Shown piece after piece: positions 43,719 through 52,907 of a stretch of 64,000 nucleotides of DNA. The notes under the pieces are model-generated. The model did no database searches, was not told the origin of the DNA, and worked only from the letters and a program-made list of their open reading frames with translations. The stretch comes from a bacterium. GTDB taxonomy: Bacteria > Bacillota > Clostridia > Lachnospirales > Lachnospiraceae. A program made the translations under genes and the position numbers. The stretch covers positions 1 through 64,000 of the forward strand of contig JAUNJY010000020.1 of the NCBI GenBank assembly GCA_030535455.1. The letters are read 5' to 3'. Within the stretch, counting starts at the first letter, position 1; every line of letters starts with the position of its first letter.

Positions 43719-44798
43719 ATGAATAAGAAAAAGAAATACCGAAGATCCTTGCGCAGCTATATGATGGCAGTATCCATGAATATTTTAATTTGGTCCTGTC
43801 TTGTTGCTGTCATCTTAATCTTTCTTGGTATAAAGATCACCGTTCATGGGGAGCTGACCCATGAACTTCTGGGAGTCATCGTGTTAATCTTTTGCATCCT
43901 TGTCATTCTCATTGATGGATTAAGCTTTTGGTTTGGATCAAAGCATTTAATCAGGCCACTTCTTGAAGCCAACGATGTAGTAATGAAGGTTGCCCAAGGA
44001 GACTTTAAAGTCCAGATCAATCGAAGAAAGAGAAAAGACGGAGATTACGAGTATGTAAATGAGATTGATGAGCTTTCGAAAAATGTTAACAAGATGGTAA
44101 ACGAACTGGATGGCATGGAATATATGCGAAAAGACTTTATGAGGAATGTTAGCCATGAGGTAAAGACACCGATTGCAGCAATTACCGGATTTACAGAAAT
44201 CCTATTGGACGGACAGATTAGCGAAGAAGAGCAGAGAGAGTATCTTGAAATCATTAATAAGGAGTCTATCCGTATATCGAAACTATGTCAGAACATGCTT
44301 TCCATGGCGACTCTGGACAATCAGGTAATCGTAACCACCACAAAGCCGATCCGTTTGGATGAGCAGATTAGAAAATGTATTATCTTGCTATCAGAAAAGT
44401 GGTCGGAAAAAGAAGTGGAGTTCTCCATTACACTTGATCCAATCATGATTGAAACCGATGCCGATATGCTTCAGCAAGTCTGGATTAACTTACTTGACAA
44501 TGCGATCAAGTATTCAAAAGAACAATGCAAGATCACCATAGAAGCAAGGGAACAGGAAGATGGTCTGGTAGAAGTCGAAATCAAGGACAATGGAATAGGA
44601 ATTCAAAGTGAAAAGATCTCTAAGATCTTTGACAGTTTCTATCAATGTGAAGAGTCGCATAAGGTGAATGGAAATGGCTTGGGATTGTCCATTGTAAAAC
44701 GAATTCTCGAACTTCTTGAAGGAACCATTGTATGCGAAAGTATAGAAGGAAAAGGAACCACTATGCGAGTAGTGCTTAAGAAGCAGTTGGATAAATAA
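43719..44798 (+). CDS. Sensor histidine kinase (HAMP-HisKA)
   Basis: 359 residues. Two membrane helices (about 17-37 and 45-67) enclose almost no extracellular loop, so it probably senses within or near the membrane. HAMP about 70-125; phosphoacceptor His146 in VSHEVKTPIAAITG; ATPase domain with NLLDNAIKYSK, IKDNGIGIQ and GNGLGLSIVKRI. Short-loop kinases of this kind often respond to cell-envelope stress with an adjacent ABC exporter. Confidence 0.9.
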   Translation: MNKKKKYRRSLRSYMMAVSMNILIWSCLVAVILIFLGIKITVHGELTHELLGVIVLIFCILVILIDGLSFWFGSKHLIRPLLEANDVVMKVAQGDFKVQINRRKRKDGDYEYVNEIDELSKNVNKMVNELDGMEYMRKDFMRNVSHEVKTPIAAITGFTEILLDGQISEEEQREYLEIINKESIRISKLCQNMLSMATLDNQVIVTTTKPIRLDEQIRKCIILLSEKWSEKEVEFSITLDPIMIETDADMLQQVWINLLDNAIKYSKEQCKITIEAREQEDGLVEVEIKDNGIGIQSEKISKIFDSFYQCEESHKVNGNGLGLSIVKRILELLEGTIVCESIEGKGTTMRVVLKKQLDK

Positions 44799-44810
44799 AG
44801 GCTGCTAACT

Positions 44811-44846
44811 AAAAAAGAGAACTACGTCAATGTAGTTCTCTTTTTT
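44811..44846. terminator. Intrinsic terminator
   Basis: AAAAAAGAGAACTAC/GTAGTTCTCTTTTTT, 15-bp stem, usable in both directions. The 212 bases from here to 45058 show only a TACAAT -10 (45019) and T-rich repeats TTTAGGTTTTC before the next operon. Confidence 0.85.
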
Positions 44847-45058
44847 AATGGACAGTATTAAAAGGATGTGCAGGTGGTGCATATATCGAGTACAGCTTTA
44901 GTGAGGAAGTTCCCTGTATTTACAAGATCAGTCTTCTCTTAATTAAGCAAATTGTGACTATATAGAAAGTATAAAGATTTCTTTAGGTTTTCTTCACAGT
45001 ATTTTTAAATGTTTAAGTTACAATATAGTAAGAAAGTCGAAATAAGGAGAAAATATAT

Positions 45059-45583
45059 ATGTTTATACTATATTTTATAGTTTGTCTATTACAGCCAATT
45101 TGCTTGCCTGTGCCTGAATTAGTTACGGTAGTATGGGGAATGCAAACATTAGGAGCTGTTCCAAGTTTTATTATAGGAGTAATTGGAATGGTACTTGGTG
45201 TCAGTATTATGTACCATATGTCAAATAAAGTATCAAAAGTTATGATTGAAAAGTTTCATTATAAAAATGGATTAGAGTTATTTCAACATTATGTAAATCG
45301 ATATGATATATTATTTGTTGGATTATTATTCGTGGTTCCAATCTTGCCAGATGAGATTATTGGACTTGGAGCGCCACTGGCAGGAATATCCTATCCTAAA
45401 TTTCTTTTAGTAGCAATTATTTCAAAGGCAGTTTCCATAGGAATGGTATCCTTTTCCGAACAAATTGGAAGCATATGCTCATTACAGGGCTGGCAGATCA
45501 TAATGCTGGAACTAGGCATGTTGTTACTAATTTCAAAAGGAATTCGCTATGCAGATTATAAGAAGTCGTTAAAGGAGGCATAA
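45059..45583 (+). CDS. VTT-domain (DedA/SNARE-associated) membrane protein
   Basis: 174 residues, about five hydrophobic helices. The VTT-type core is seen in PICLPVPELVTVVWGMQTLG near 13-32 and the Pro/Gly-rich VVPILPDEIIGLGAPLAGIS near 93-112. Such proteins act as lipid scramblases or proton-linked membrane transporters. ATAAGGAG precedes the ATG. First gene of an operon with a two-component system, seven bases from the regulator gene. Confidence 0.75.
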   Translation: MFILYFIVCLLQPICLPVPELVTVVWGMQTLGAVPSFIIGVIGMVLGVSIMYHMSNKVSKVMIEKFHYKNGLELFQHYVNRYDILFVGLLFVVPILPDEIIGLGAPLAGISYPKFLLVAIISKAVSIGMVSFSEQIGSICSLQGWQIIMLELGMLLLISKGIRYADYKKSLKEA

Positions 45584-45589
45584 ATGTAA

Positions 45590-46270
45590 ATGGAAGGTTA
45601 CGTTTTAATTGTTGATGACGATCAGGATATTCGTAATTTAATAGGAATTTATTTGGCAAATGAGGGGCTGCCATATATTAAATGTGATAGTGCAGTTCAG
45701 GCAATGGAGCTTATAAAGAGTAATAAAGTGGATCTGATCTTGTTAGATATTATGATGCCAGGGTTAGATGGAATCGAGGCATGCATAAAGATTAGACAGA
45801 GTGAGAAGATGCCAATTATCTTTATGTCCGCAAAGACGGAAGATATGGATAAGATCCAAGGACTAGTAGCTGGTGCAGATGACTATATCACCAAGCCATT
45901 TAATCCAATTGAGCTGGTAACTAGGGTAAAGGCGCAGCTTCGAAGATACAAGCAGTATAATACGGACTATTCAGAAAGCATGCTTATAGAGTATGAGGAC
46001 CTTGTAATAAATAAGCAGACAAGGCAGACGTGGGTAAATGGAAGAGAAGTTCATCTGACACCAAAAGAATATGATATTTTAGAGGTACTTTTAAATAATA
46101 AAGGCATGGTACTAAGTATTGCACAAATTTATGAAAAGGTATGGCGTGAGGAGTTCTTTCGTTCAGAAAGTACCGTAATGATGCATATTGCCAAGCTTCG
46201 TGATAAGTTAAATCAAGGAGAAGAACGTAAGTATATTAAGACGGTGTGGGGAGTCGGGTATAAGATATGA
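45590..46270 (+). CDS. OmpR-family response regulator
   Basis: 226 residues. Receiver with acidic pocket DDDQD near 9-13 and phosphorylated Asp53 in LLDIMMPGLDG; Lys in ITKPFN. Winged-helix about 130-226 with VHLTPKEYDILEVLLNN. AAAGGAGG lies 11 bases before the ATG at the end of the VTT gene. Overlaps the kinase gene by four bases. Probably regulates its own operon. Confidence 0.9.
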   Translation: MEGYVLIVDDDQDIRNLIGIYLANEGLPYIKCDSAVQAMELIKSNKVDLILLDIMMPGLDGIEACIKIRQSEKMPIIFMSAKTEDMDKIQGLVAGADDYITKPFNPIELVTRVKAQLRRYKQYNTDYSESMLIEYEDLVINKQTRQTWVNGREVHLTPKEYDILEVLLNNKGMVLSIAQIYEKVWREEFFRSESTVMMHIAKLRDKLNQGEERKYIKTVWGVGYKI

Positions 46271-47361
46271 GAAAAGGAAAGAAGCTTACTACCTATTTTA
46301 TCTGGTCAATTGTAGTATCCTTAGTGGCCATGTTAGCCTCAGTCAATGTAATGCTTAAGCTGACATATCCATTCACGACCAATATACAATTTGAAGATTT
46401 TATAAGTTCCAAGTTAGGTAACGTCGTTCTTATTAGTGTGGCATTGTTATATATACTCCTATTATTAGGCGTGTTTATAGGAGTATTTATACTAATGGTA
46501 AACCGCAAAGTGAAGTATATCAGATATATTTCTGAGGAAGTCAAAAATATTGAGCTAAATGGATTTGGCCAGACCATGGAGGTCAGAGGGCAGGACGAGC
46601 TTGCCCAGCTAAGCGAAGGAATCAATACCATGTCAGTCAAGTTAAAGGAAAAGCAAGAGAAGGAAAGGCAGATTGAAAATGCAAAGAATGAGCTGATTAC
46701 CAATGTCTCTCATGATTTAAGGACGCCGCTTACTTCTATCATTGGCTATGTGTCGTTATTAAAGCAGAATGGCTTTCACGATAAAGAGCAGTTTGAGGAA
46801 TATACCAGTGTTATAGAACGTCGATTACAGGGGCTTAACTCCATGATCAACGAGCTGTTTGAATATACAAAGCTAAATGCAAGTGAGATCACACTTAGCC
46901 TTGAACCCATTGATTTTATAGCGTTGCTTCAACACCTTGTGTATGAATATACAGTCATTTATCTAAACAATGGCTTAAGCCTTGAGGCACAGATTGACTT
47001 AGATCACTGTATGATTAAAGCAGATGTGGAAAAAATCATAAGAGTACTTCAGAATTTATTAGACAATGCAAAAAAATATGCAGTACCGGAAAGTGTCATC
47101 AGACTTTATGCGTATAAAGAAAAGGAAGAAGTAGTCGTACGATTGGATAACAGGACCAAACAGCTGAAGGAAGAAGAAATTCACCGAGTATTTGAACGGT
47201 TTTATAAAGGGGATACCTCCAGGACAGAAACTAACAGCTCAGGTCTTGGCTTATCTATTGTAAAGAGAATCGTGGAACTGCATCATGGAGAGATAATGGC
47301 AGCTATGGAAGGTGATGTCATCAGTTTTCAGCTACGGATTCCTACGATAGATAAAAAATAA
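46267..47361 (+). CDS. Sensor histidine kinase (HAMP-HisKA)
   Basis: 364 residues. Two membrane helices (about 10-30 and 57-80), HAMP about 82-135 with coiled coil KLKEKQEKERQIENAKNE, His149 in VSHDLRTPLTSIIGY, ATPase part with LLDNAKKYA and SGLGLSIVKRIVELH. The D-box is weak: VRLDNRTKQL instead of the usual DNGxGI, so ATP binding may be atypical, as in VanS/ResE-like relatives. Last gene of the VTT operon. Confidence 0.9.
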   Translation: MRKGKKLTTYFIWSIVVSLVAMLASVNVMLKLTYPFTTNIQFEDFISSKLGNVVLISVALLYILLLLGVFIGVFILMVNRKVKYIRYISEEVKNIELNGFGQTMEVRGQDELAQLSEGINTMSVKLKEKQEKERQIENAKNELITNVSHDLRTPLTSIIGYVSLLKQNGFHDKEQFEEYTSVIERRLQGLNSMINELFEYTKLNASEITLSLEPIDFIALLQHLVYEYTVIYLNNGLSLEAQIDLDHCMIKADVEKIIRVLQNLLDNAKKYAVPESVIRLYAYKEKEEVVVRLDNRTKQLKEEEIHRVFERFYKGDTSRTETNSSGLGLSIVKRIVELHHGEIMAAMEGDVISFQLRIPTIDKK

Positions 47362-47383
47362 GCAGTCAGGCGAAAAAACTAGA

Positions 47384-47413
47384 TTGACAAAGTGAAATCA
47401 TCTATGCTAATCT
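47384..47413 (+). promoter_or_regulatory. Promoter of the MFS transporter gene
   Basis: TTGACA (47384-47389), an 18-bp spacer, extended -10 TGCTAATCT (-10 TAATCT at 47408). The same plan (TTGACT, 18 bp, TGCTAAGAT) recurs at 52873. Confidence 0.5.
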
Positions 47414-47464
47414 AATTCCATTTGTAACTGATTTTACAGGTTTATGGATAAGGAGAGCAGTTGA

Positions 47465-48712
47465 TTGAACACAAGAAAAGACTGGAAAATAGAATTTATT
47501 AAAATATGGACAGGGCAGGCAGTATCCATGCTGACCAGCTCAGTATTGCAAATGGCCATCGTATGGTATCTTACCGAACGAACGGGGTCTTCCGCAGTCC
47601 TGTCCTTTGCAACATTGATTGGATATTTGCCACAGGCAGTTCTTGGAACTTTTATCGGTGTATACATTGATCGATATAATAAGAAAAAGATTATGATTTA
47701 TGCGGATCTGTTTATTGCAGCAGCAAGTCTGCTTTTAGTCATTGTAGGAATTTTTGGAGAAATTCCAATCTGGCTCATTTTTGTAGTATTGTTTGTACGC
47801 TCCATTGGCGCAGCATTTCATTATCCGGCATTACAAGCAGTAACGCCGAGTATCGTACCAAAGGAACATCTGACCAAATATGCAGGCTATGCACAAAGTT
47901 TTGAATCGGTGTCCATGGTGGCGAGTCCAGCCATTGCCGCAGCATTATTTAGCATCTGGAACTTAGATACCATTATCATGCTTGATGTCTTTGGAGCACT
48001 GATTGCTGTAGGAATGATTTGTATTGCTAGGCTGTCATTTGAAAAAGAAGAGGCCGTTACAGCACAGGAAGCTACAGAAATAGGCATGCTCAGAGAAGTA
48101 AAGGAAGGACTTATGATCTTAAGAAGTGTCAAGGGAATGACCGCACTCTTAACCATCAGTGCGTTATATGCAATTATTTATTTCCCAATTGGTACCTTAT
48201 ATCCACTGATTACCATGAAGTACTTTGGAGGAACATTTGCAGACTCCAGTGTGGTGGAAATTGTATTTTCCGTAGGCATGTTAGCAGGTTCGTTATTGCT
48301 TGGAATTTTTGGAGACAAGGTCAATAAACGACTTGCAATTATAGGTTCAATATTCATTTATGGAGTAGGCGTCCTTATGACGGGACTGCTTCCAACAAAT
48401 GGGCTATATGTCTTTATGGGGCTCTCGATCCTTATGGGAAGTTCCGTTCCATTTTATACCGGTGTAGAAACATCGATTATCCAGAGCAGGATTGAAGAGG
48501 CCTATCTTGGACGAATTCTTGCATTGTCGGGAAGCCTAACCACGATCACTATGCCAATCGGCCTGGTATTGTCAGGACTATTCTCAGATATGATTGGAAT
48601 ACAGAACTGGTTTATACTCCTTGGAGCTATCACCATCGTTTTAGCAATTGTTGCAATGGCAATGCCATCATTCCGAGCTTTTACTGAGTACAAGGAAATA
48701 CCGGAAAATTAA
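47465..48712 (+). CDS. MFS efflux transporter (macrolide-efflux-like)
   Basis: 415 residues, twelve predicted helices. TTG start, chosen because AAGGAGAG lies about eight bases upstream and no later ATG precedes the first helix. The N-terminus TRKDWKIEFIKIWTGQAVSM then LTSSVLQMAIVWYLTERTGS follows the MefA/drug-efflux MFS pattern, with IGYLPQAVLGTFIGVYIDRYNKKK as motif A (near 58-80). Likely exports a drug or metabolite; resistance cannot be claimed from sequence. Confidence 0.85.
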   Translation: MNTRKDWKIEFIKIWTGQAVSMLTSSVLQMAIVWYLTERTGSSAVLSFATLIGYLPQAVLGTFIGVYIDRYNKKKIMIYADLFIAAASLLLVIVGIFGEIPIWLIFVVLFVRSIGAAFHYPALQAVTPSIVPKEHLTKYAGYAQSFESVSMVASPAIAAALFSIWNLDTIIMLDVFGALIAVGMICIARLSFEKEEAVTAQEATEIGMLREVKEGLMILRSVKGMTALLTISALYAIIYFPIGTLYPLITMKYFGGTFADSSVVEIVFSVGMLAGSLLLGIFGDKVNKRLAIIGSIFIYGVGVLMTGLLPTNGLYVFMGLSILMGSSVPFYTGVETSIIQSRIEEAYLGRILALSGSLTTITMPIGLVLSGLFSDMIGIQNWFILLGAITIVLAIVAMAMPSFRAFTEYKEIPEN

Positions 48713-48719
48713 ATAAAAT

Positions 48720-48762
48720 GAGCGCCATATTACTTCGAGAGGAGGAATGGTGCTCTTTTTTA
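48720..48762 (+). terminator. Intrinsic terminator
   Basis: GAGCGCCAT/ATGGTGCTC stem with T run. Confidence 0.85.
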
Positions 48763-48769
48763 ATTTACG

Positions 48770-49110
48770 AGAACAACGAGCCAAAGTCGCAGAACGTGTT
48801 TCTTCTCGTTGATTGGAAACGTCTTGTCGTACAGCTGCCTGCGAAGAGCACTCATCTGAGAAGAAGGGGCAAGTTGTGAACGATTGGGTATATATACATA
48901 AAATACTCACGGGATGCCAAAAAGTAGAACATAAAGGGAAGGAAAAGGGGGCGTTTGGACAAATACGAAAATATATAATCCATATGCCCAAACGAGGATT
49001 ACTCCAAAAAGCAGCCCAGTAAAAAGTGTACGAAGTGCATTCACTGCAAAGGAGAACATCGCTAACGCGACCAGAGTTCAGCGGCTCGGACAAAAACATA
49101 AAAGAAAGCA
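48770..49110. repeat. Gap with repeat fragments and a decayed frame
   Basis: No intact gene is supported. ACGAGAA...TTCTCGT is a long-range inverted repeat (48776/48810). GGAAACGTCTTGTCGTACAGCTGCC (head-like, at 48823; shown for GGAAACGTCTTGTCG) and CATCGCTAACGCGACCAGAG at 49054 (core-like) match modules of the 183-bp repeat. Between them, on the minus strand, a hydrophobic frame reads GVILVWAYGLYIFVFVQTPP before a stop; it may be a gene relic. Upstream of 49185 lies the AGGAGG of the ABC gene. Confidence 0.4.
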
Positions 49111-49184
49111 AGAATAGTCGAGATACATAAGAGTCATTTGCGTTATAATTTGTTTATAACAAGTACAGGAGGTAATAAATCATA

Positions 49185-49904
49185 ATGGAGATGATCAAGG
49201 TCAACAGGCTTACAAAGTGCTACGAAGGATATCAGGCAGTGGACCATCTTACTTTGACTGTAAATAAGGGCACGGTATTTGGACTGCTTGGTGCAAATGG
49301 GGCAGGAAAGAGTACCAGTATAGAATGTATGTTAGGAATAAAAAAGGCAGAAGAGGGAGAGGTATCAATCTTGGGGATGGACCCAAAGCGGGATCGAACA
49401 AGACTTTTTCAAAAGGTAGGAGTACAGTTTCAAGAAGCAAATTATCAGACGGAGATCAGGGTAAATGAACTTTGTGAGGAGACAGCATGTCTTTATAAAG
49501 AGCCAGCTAACTGGAGAAAGCTGATTAAGGAGTTTGGAATAGAGGACAAGGAAAAAAGTGCAGTCAAACAGCTGTCTGGTGGAGAACGACAACGCTTATT
49601 TATCGTTCTTGCACTAATTCCCAATCCAGAAGTCGTTTTCCTAGATGAACTGACCACAGGTCTGGATGCCAGAGCAAGAAGACAGGTTTGGAAACTGATT
49701 ACAAGACTAAAGGAACAAGGCATGACCATTCTTTTGACATCCCACTTTATGGATGAAGTAGAAGCTCTCTGTGATGAAATCTGTATCCTTAAAAAAGGAA
49801 AGACCGTGTTTTATGGAACCGTAGCAAAAGCAATTGAAACCAGTCCTTATGATCGGTTTGAGGATGCCTATCTATGGTATTCTGATGAGGAGGAGATGGC
49901 ATAA
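49185..49904 (+). CDS. ABC exporter ATPase (ABC-2 type)
   Basis: 239 residues. Walker A GANGAGKST near 38-46, signature LSGGERQR near 132, Walker B VVFLDELTTGLD near 152 (LDELTT instead of the usual LDEPTT), switch His in LTSHFMDE. AGGAGG lies 12 bases before the ATG; an internal ATG two codons later is also possible. Start of a three-gene set with a permease (one-base overlap) and an AraC-type regulator. Probably drug export. Confidence 0.85.
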   Translation: MEMIKVNRLTKCYEGYQAVDHLTLTVNKGTVFGLLGANGAGKSTSIECMLGIKKAEEGEVSILGMDPKRDRTRLFQKVGVQFQEANYQTEIRVNELCEETACLYKEPANWRKLIKEFGIEDKEKSAVKQLSGGERQRLFIVLALIPNPEVVFLDELTTGLDARARRQVWKLITRLKEQGMTILLTSHFMDEVEALCDEICILKKGKTVFYGTVAKAIETSPYDRFEDAYLWYSDEEEMA

Positions 49905-50647
49905 TGAAAACATTTTTGACATTGTTAAAAGTAGAGGGAAAACTTTCGTTACGTGATATGAATATGGTACTGTTTGCTGTGATTATGCCCCTTGTAACAC
50001 TTATACTGATCGGTATCATATATCAAGGCAAACCAGCATTTACAGGAGCAGACTATTCCTTTGTTGAACAGTCATTTGGAGCCTTATGTACCATTGCAAT
50101 CTGTGCAGGCGGCTTAATGGGGCTGCCCATGCTGATTTCTGACTATAGGGAACGAAAGATTTTAAAGAGATTTAAGAGCACTCCAATCAGCCAGAGTATG
50201 ACATTATTAGTTCATCTGGGAATATACAGTCTGTATTCCATCATATCAGTGATTACCTTGTGGATTACGGCAGGACTGTTTCTGGGATTTAAAATGAGAG
50301 GTTCCATCCTTATCTTTTTTGCTGGATGGCTTCTTGTACTGGTTTCTATTTTAAGCATTGGCATGTTTGTGGGCGGTATCGCCAAGAACAGTAAACATGC
50401 ATCTGTAATTGCATGTATTCTCTATTTCCCAATGCTGATTTTTTCCGGAGCAACACTCCCCTATGAAGCAATGCCAGGTGGATTACAGCATGTGGCAGAT
50501 CTGATGCCATTAACGCAGGGAATAAAAGTACTAAAAGCGGCGTCTCTTGGATTGCCAATTCAGGATGCAGCAGCCTCCATTATGGTCATGGCAGCAGTTG
50601 CAGTCATCTTCGTGTTATTATCTATAAAGTGTTTTCGCTGGGAGTAA
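49904..50647 (+). CDS. ABC-2 type exporter permease
   Basis: 247 residues, six hydrophobic helices, with the ABC-2 signature region FPMLIFSGATLPYEAMPGGL near 180-200. DYRERKILKRFKSTPISQ near 85-102 is the usual coupling segment. Start overlaps the ATPase stop by one base (ATAATGA). The next gene's ribosome binding site overlaps its 3' flank. Confidence 0.85.
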   Translation: MKTFLTLLKVEGKLSLRDMNMVLFAVIMPLVTLILIGIIYQGKPAFTGADYSFVEQSFGALCTIAICAGGLMGLPMLISDYRERKILKRFKSTPISQSMTLLVHLGIYSLYSIISVITLWITAGLFLGFKMRGSILIFFAGWLLVLVSILSIGMFVGGIAKNSKHASVIACILYFPMLIFSGATLPYEAMPGGLQHVADLMPLTQGIKVLKAASLGLPIQDAAASIMVMAAVAVIFVLLSIKCFRWE

Positions 50648-50667
50648 GTAAAGAAAGAGGTGAAAAA

Positions 50668-51546
50668 ATGGATGATAAGATTATAGCAGTGCAAGCGATG
50701 CAGGATTATATTGAACAGCATATTGATGAAATGATTTCCCTTGCAGACCTGGCAAGAGTCTCTCTTTTTTCGCCATGGTACACCCATCGATTGTTTAAGG
50801 AGTATACCAATTATACACCAAGCGACTATGTGCGCCGGCTCAAATTATCGAAGTCGGCCATAAAGTTACGTGATGGAAAGGCAAAGATCATTGATATTGC
50901 TTATGAGTTGGGCTTTCAAAGTGTAGATGGATATCAGCGTGCATTTGCCAGAGAGTTTGGCTGTAATCCAAGTGAGTATACAAGACATCCATTCCCTCTC
51001 CAATTATTTATTCCTTATGGAGTAATTTATAATCAGATTCGAAAGGAGCCAAGAGAGGTGAAGGAGGAAAAGAATATCCATGTAAGCCTTATTCACAAGC
51101 CAAAACGAAAAGTACTTCTAAAGCGTGCAATTACGGCAAAAGATTATTTTGAATACTGCGAGGAAGTGGGATGTGAAATATGGGGTCTGCTTACAAGCAT
51201 CAAGTCAATCAGTGGAGAGCCGGTCTGCCTCTGGCTCCCTGAGTGTTATCGTAGAAAGGGAACTTCAGAATATGTGCAGGGAGTGGAAGTTGCGATTGAG
51301 TATGACGGAATTATTCCAGAGGGATTTGAGGTGGTTGAATTTGAGGAAGCTGACTATATGATGTTTCAAGGTGAACCATTTTTAGAAAAAGAGTACTGTC
51401 AGGCCATAGAGTCGGTGCAGTTGACAATAGAAAACTATGATCCTGAAAAAATGGGATACTGCTTTGATCAGGAAAATCCAAGGATCCAGCTAGAGCCAAT
51501 TGGAGCACGCGGTTATATTGAACTTCTGCCAGTGATGAAACTTTAG
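50668..51546 (+). CDS. AraC-family regulator with GyrI-like effector domain
   Basis: 292 residues from the ATG at 50668, after AAGAGGTG. Unlike the other AraC proteins here, the DNA-binding domain is N-terminal (about 1-105; LADLARVSLFSPWYTHRLFK, AYELGFQSVDGYQRAFAREF), followed by a GyrI/BmrR-like ligand domain (about 130-290) ending YIELLPVMKL. That fold binds hydrophobic drugs in Rob/BmrR-type proteins. With the ABC-2 pair directly upstream this suggests drug-induced export. Confidence 0.85.
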   Translation: MDDKIIAVQAMQDYIEQHIDEMISLADLARVSLFSPWYTHRLFKEYTNYTPSDYVRRLKLSKSAIKLRDGKAKIIDIAYELGFQSVDGYQRAFAREFGCNPSEYTRHPFPLQLFIPYGVIYNQIRKEPREVKEEKNIHVSLIHKPKRKVLLKRAITAKDYFEYCEEVGCEIWGLLTSIKSISGEPVCLWLPECYRRKGTSEYVQGVEVAIEYDGIIPEGFEVVEFEEADYMMFQGEPFLEKEYCQAIESVQLTIENYDPEKMGYCFDQENPRIQLEPIGARGYIELLPVMKL

Positions 51547-51564
51547 TATTCTTTTATGAAATAA

Positions 51565-51588
51565 TCAGTATAATAAAAACTATACTGA
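51565..51588. promoter_or_regulatory. 8-bp inverted repeat between the AraC and YdeI-like genes
   Basis: TCAGTATA and TATACTGA separated by eight bases. No T run follows, so it is more likely an operator than a terminator. Ligand protein unknown; the adjacent AraC-type regulator is a candidate. Confidence 0.35.
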
Positions 51589-51638
51589 CATAAATCGTCA
51601 ATATAGAGTAGAAATAGAAAGCACGCTAGGTTAAATGT

Positions 51639-52094
51639 ATGAAACAGTTTGAGGCAATAATAAAACAAAAAGAGGGAATGGATGCCAGCTATATTGAAAT
51701 TCCATTTGATGTAGAACAGGTCTATGGGAGCAAACGCGTCAAAGTGAAAGCAACTTTTGACGGACATCCGTACCGAGGTTCCATTGTTCGCATGGGACTG
51801 CCATGCTATATGATTGGAATTACAAAGGAAGTAAGGAATGCTATAGGTAAGACATTTGGTGACACAATCAAGGTGACAATAGAAAAAGATGAAGAAGAGC
51901 GTGTTCTTGAAGTGCCGTCAGAGTTAGAACAGGTATTCAGGGAGGAAGAAGAAATGAAATCTTTCTGGGAAACTTTATCATTTTCTGTAAAAAAGAAATA
52001 TTGTGCATCAATTTTAACAGCAAAAAAAGAAGAAACTCGTCAAAAACGTATAGAAACTGCAATAGAAAAATTAAGAAATAAAGAAAAAATATAG
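51639..52094 (+). CDS. DUF1905/YdeI-like protein
   Basis: 151 residues. N-terminal DUF1905 beta domain (about 1-85: YIEIPFDVEQVYGSKRVKVK, GITKEVRNAIGKTFGDTIKV) and C-terminal YdeI/OmpD-associated helical part (about 100-148: FWETLSFSVKKKYCASILTA, KKEETRQKRIETAIEKLR). Family members are linked to bacteriocin or peptide tolerance; the mechanism is unknown. The start codon has only a weak AGGTTAAAT upstream. Single gene closed by a terminator. Confidence 0.85.
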   Translation: MKQFEAIIKQKEGMDASYIEIPFDVEQVYGSKRVKVKATFDGHPYRGSIVRMGLPCYMIGITKEVRNAIGKTFGDTIKVTIEKDEEERVLEVPSELEQVFREEEEMKSFWETLSFSVKKKYCASILTAKKEETRQKRIETAIEKLRNKEKI

Positions 52095-52101
52095 AAAATA
52101 T

Positions 52102-52143
52102 AGTCCTATAAGGCTACTAAATTTAGCCGATTAGGGCTTTTTT
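52102..52143 (+). terminator. Intrinsic terminator
   Basis: AGTCCTA/TAGGGCT with inner GGCTA/TAGCC and a run of six T. Confidence 0.75.
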
Positions 52144-52257
52144 CTAAAATAAGTTGATAGAACCATTAATTGTAATTCATCTTACTAATGACAAAATACG
52201 ACCTTTTATGTTATAATAGACCGTATTTATTTGACTTTATGTGGAGGAATTTATAAA

Positions 52258-52830
52258 ATGCCTGTTAGAATTGCAATTTTAGGGGGACCTAGATGCGGTA
52301 AGACTACTTTAATCCAACAAGTTTATGTGGATTTAAAAATAAAAGGATTAAATGTAGGTGCAGTTTCAGAATATAGCACAGATTATTTAAAAGAGAAGGG
52401 CATGATTGAGACTATATCAGAACAATATGGTATCTATCTTGGCCAAAAGATGCTTGAGGATTCCTTAGAAGAATTCGATTATGCAGTCACTGACTATGCT
52501 ACATTCATTCCATATGTATATGGAAGATTTATGCTTGGTGACAAAAAACGCTCAATCAAAGAAATTGAAATATTAAAAGATCTTTACGGCTTAGCGTTAA
52601 GAGATATCGATAAATATGACCATATCTTCTTTGTTCCAAGAGAGTTTGGATATAAGAAAGATGGTGTTAGATGGCAAGATGAAGGATTAGCGAAATCAAT
52701 CGATGAAGCAATCAAACAATTCTTGGATTCTGAAAATATCCCATACACAGTTATCAGTGGGTCTACGAAAGAACGTTCTGAACAAATCTACAATATTATT
52801 GGAATGAACGAAGTAGTGGTAACAGAATAG
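52258..52830 (+). CDS. P-loop NTPase/kinase (AAA_28, NadR-like)
   Basis: 190 residues from the ATG at 52258 (GGAGG ten bases upstream). Walker A GGPRCGKTT at residues 9-17. AVTDYATFIPYVYG (near 80) and FFVPREFGYKKDGVRWQDEG (near 120-140) resemble the lid and acceptor parts of NadR-type nucleotide kinases (AAA_28). Substrate unknown. It precedes the Mn riboswitch, from which it is separated by that element's own promoter. Confidence 0.7.
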   Translation: MPVRIAILGGPRCGKTTLIQQVYVDLKIKGLNVGAVSEYSTDYLKEKGMIETISEQYGIYLGQKMLEDSLEEFDYAVTDYATFIPYVYGRFMLGDKKRSIKEIEILKDLYGLALRDIDKYDHIFFVPREFGYKKDGVRWQDEGLAKSIDEAIKQFLDSENIPYTVISGSTKERSEQIYNIIGMNEVVVTE

Positions 52831-52872
52831 GCATAAGCTTATTTATTGTCGAAATAAGAGAAACATTTTTCA

Positions 52873-52902
52873 TTGACTGGACAAACTTACCTATGCTAAG
52901 AT
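52873..52902 (+). promoter_or_regulatory. Promoter of the riboswitch-P-type ATPase unit
   Basis: TTGACT (52873-52878), an 18-bp spacer, extended -10 TGCTAAGAT (-10 TAAGAT at 52897-52902). Start expected near 52909, just where the yybP-ykoY aptamer begins. Confidence 0.65.
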
Positions 52903-52907
52903 GCATT

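Noticed and set aside
48668..49111. 147-residue frame on the minus strand
   Set aside because: It runs across a terminator and repeat fragments and into the end of the MFS gene; no ribosome binding site and no domain. A different frame there looks more like a relic.
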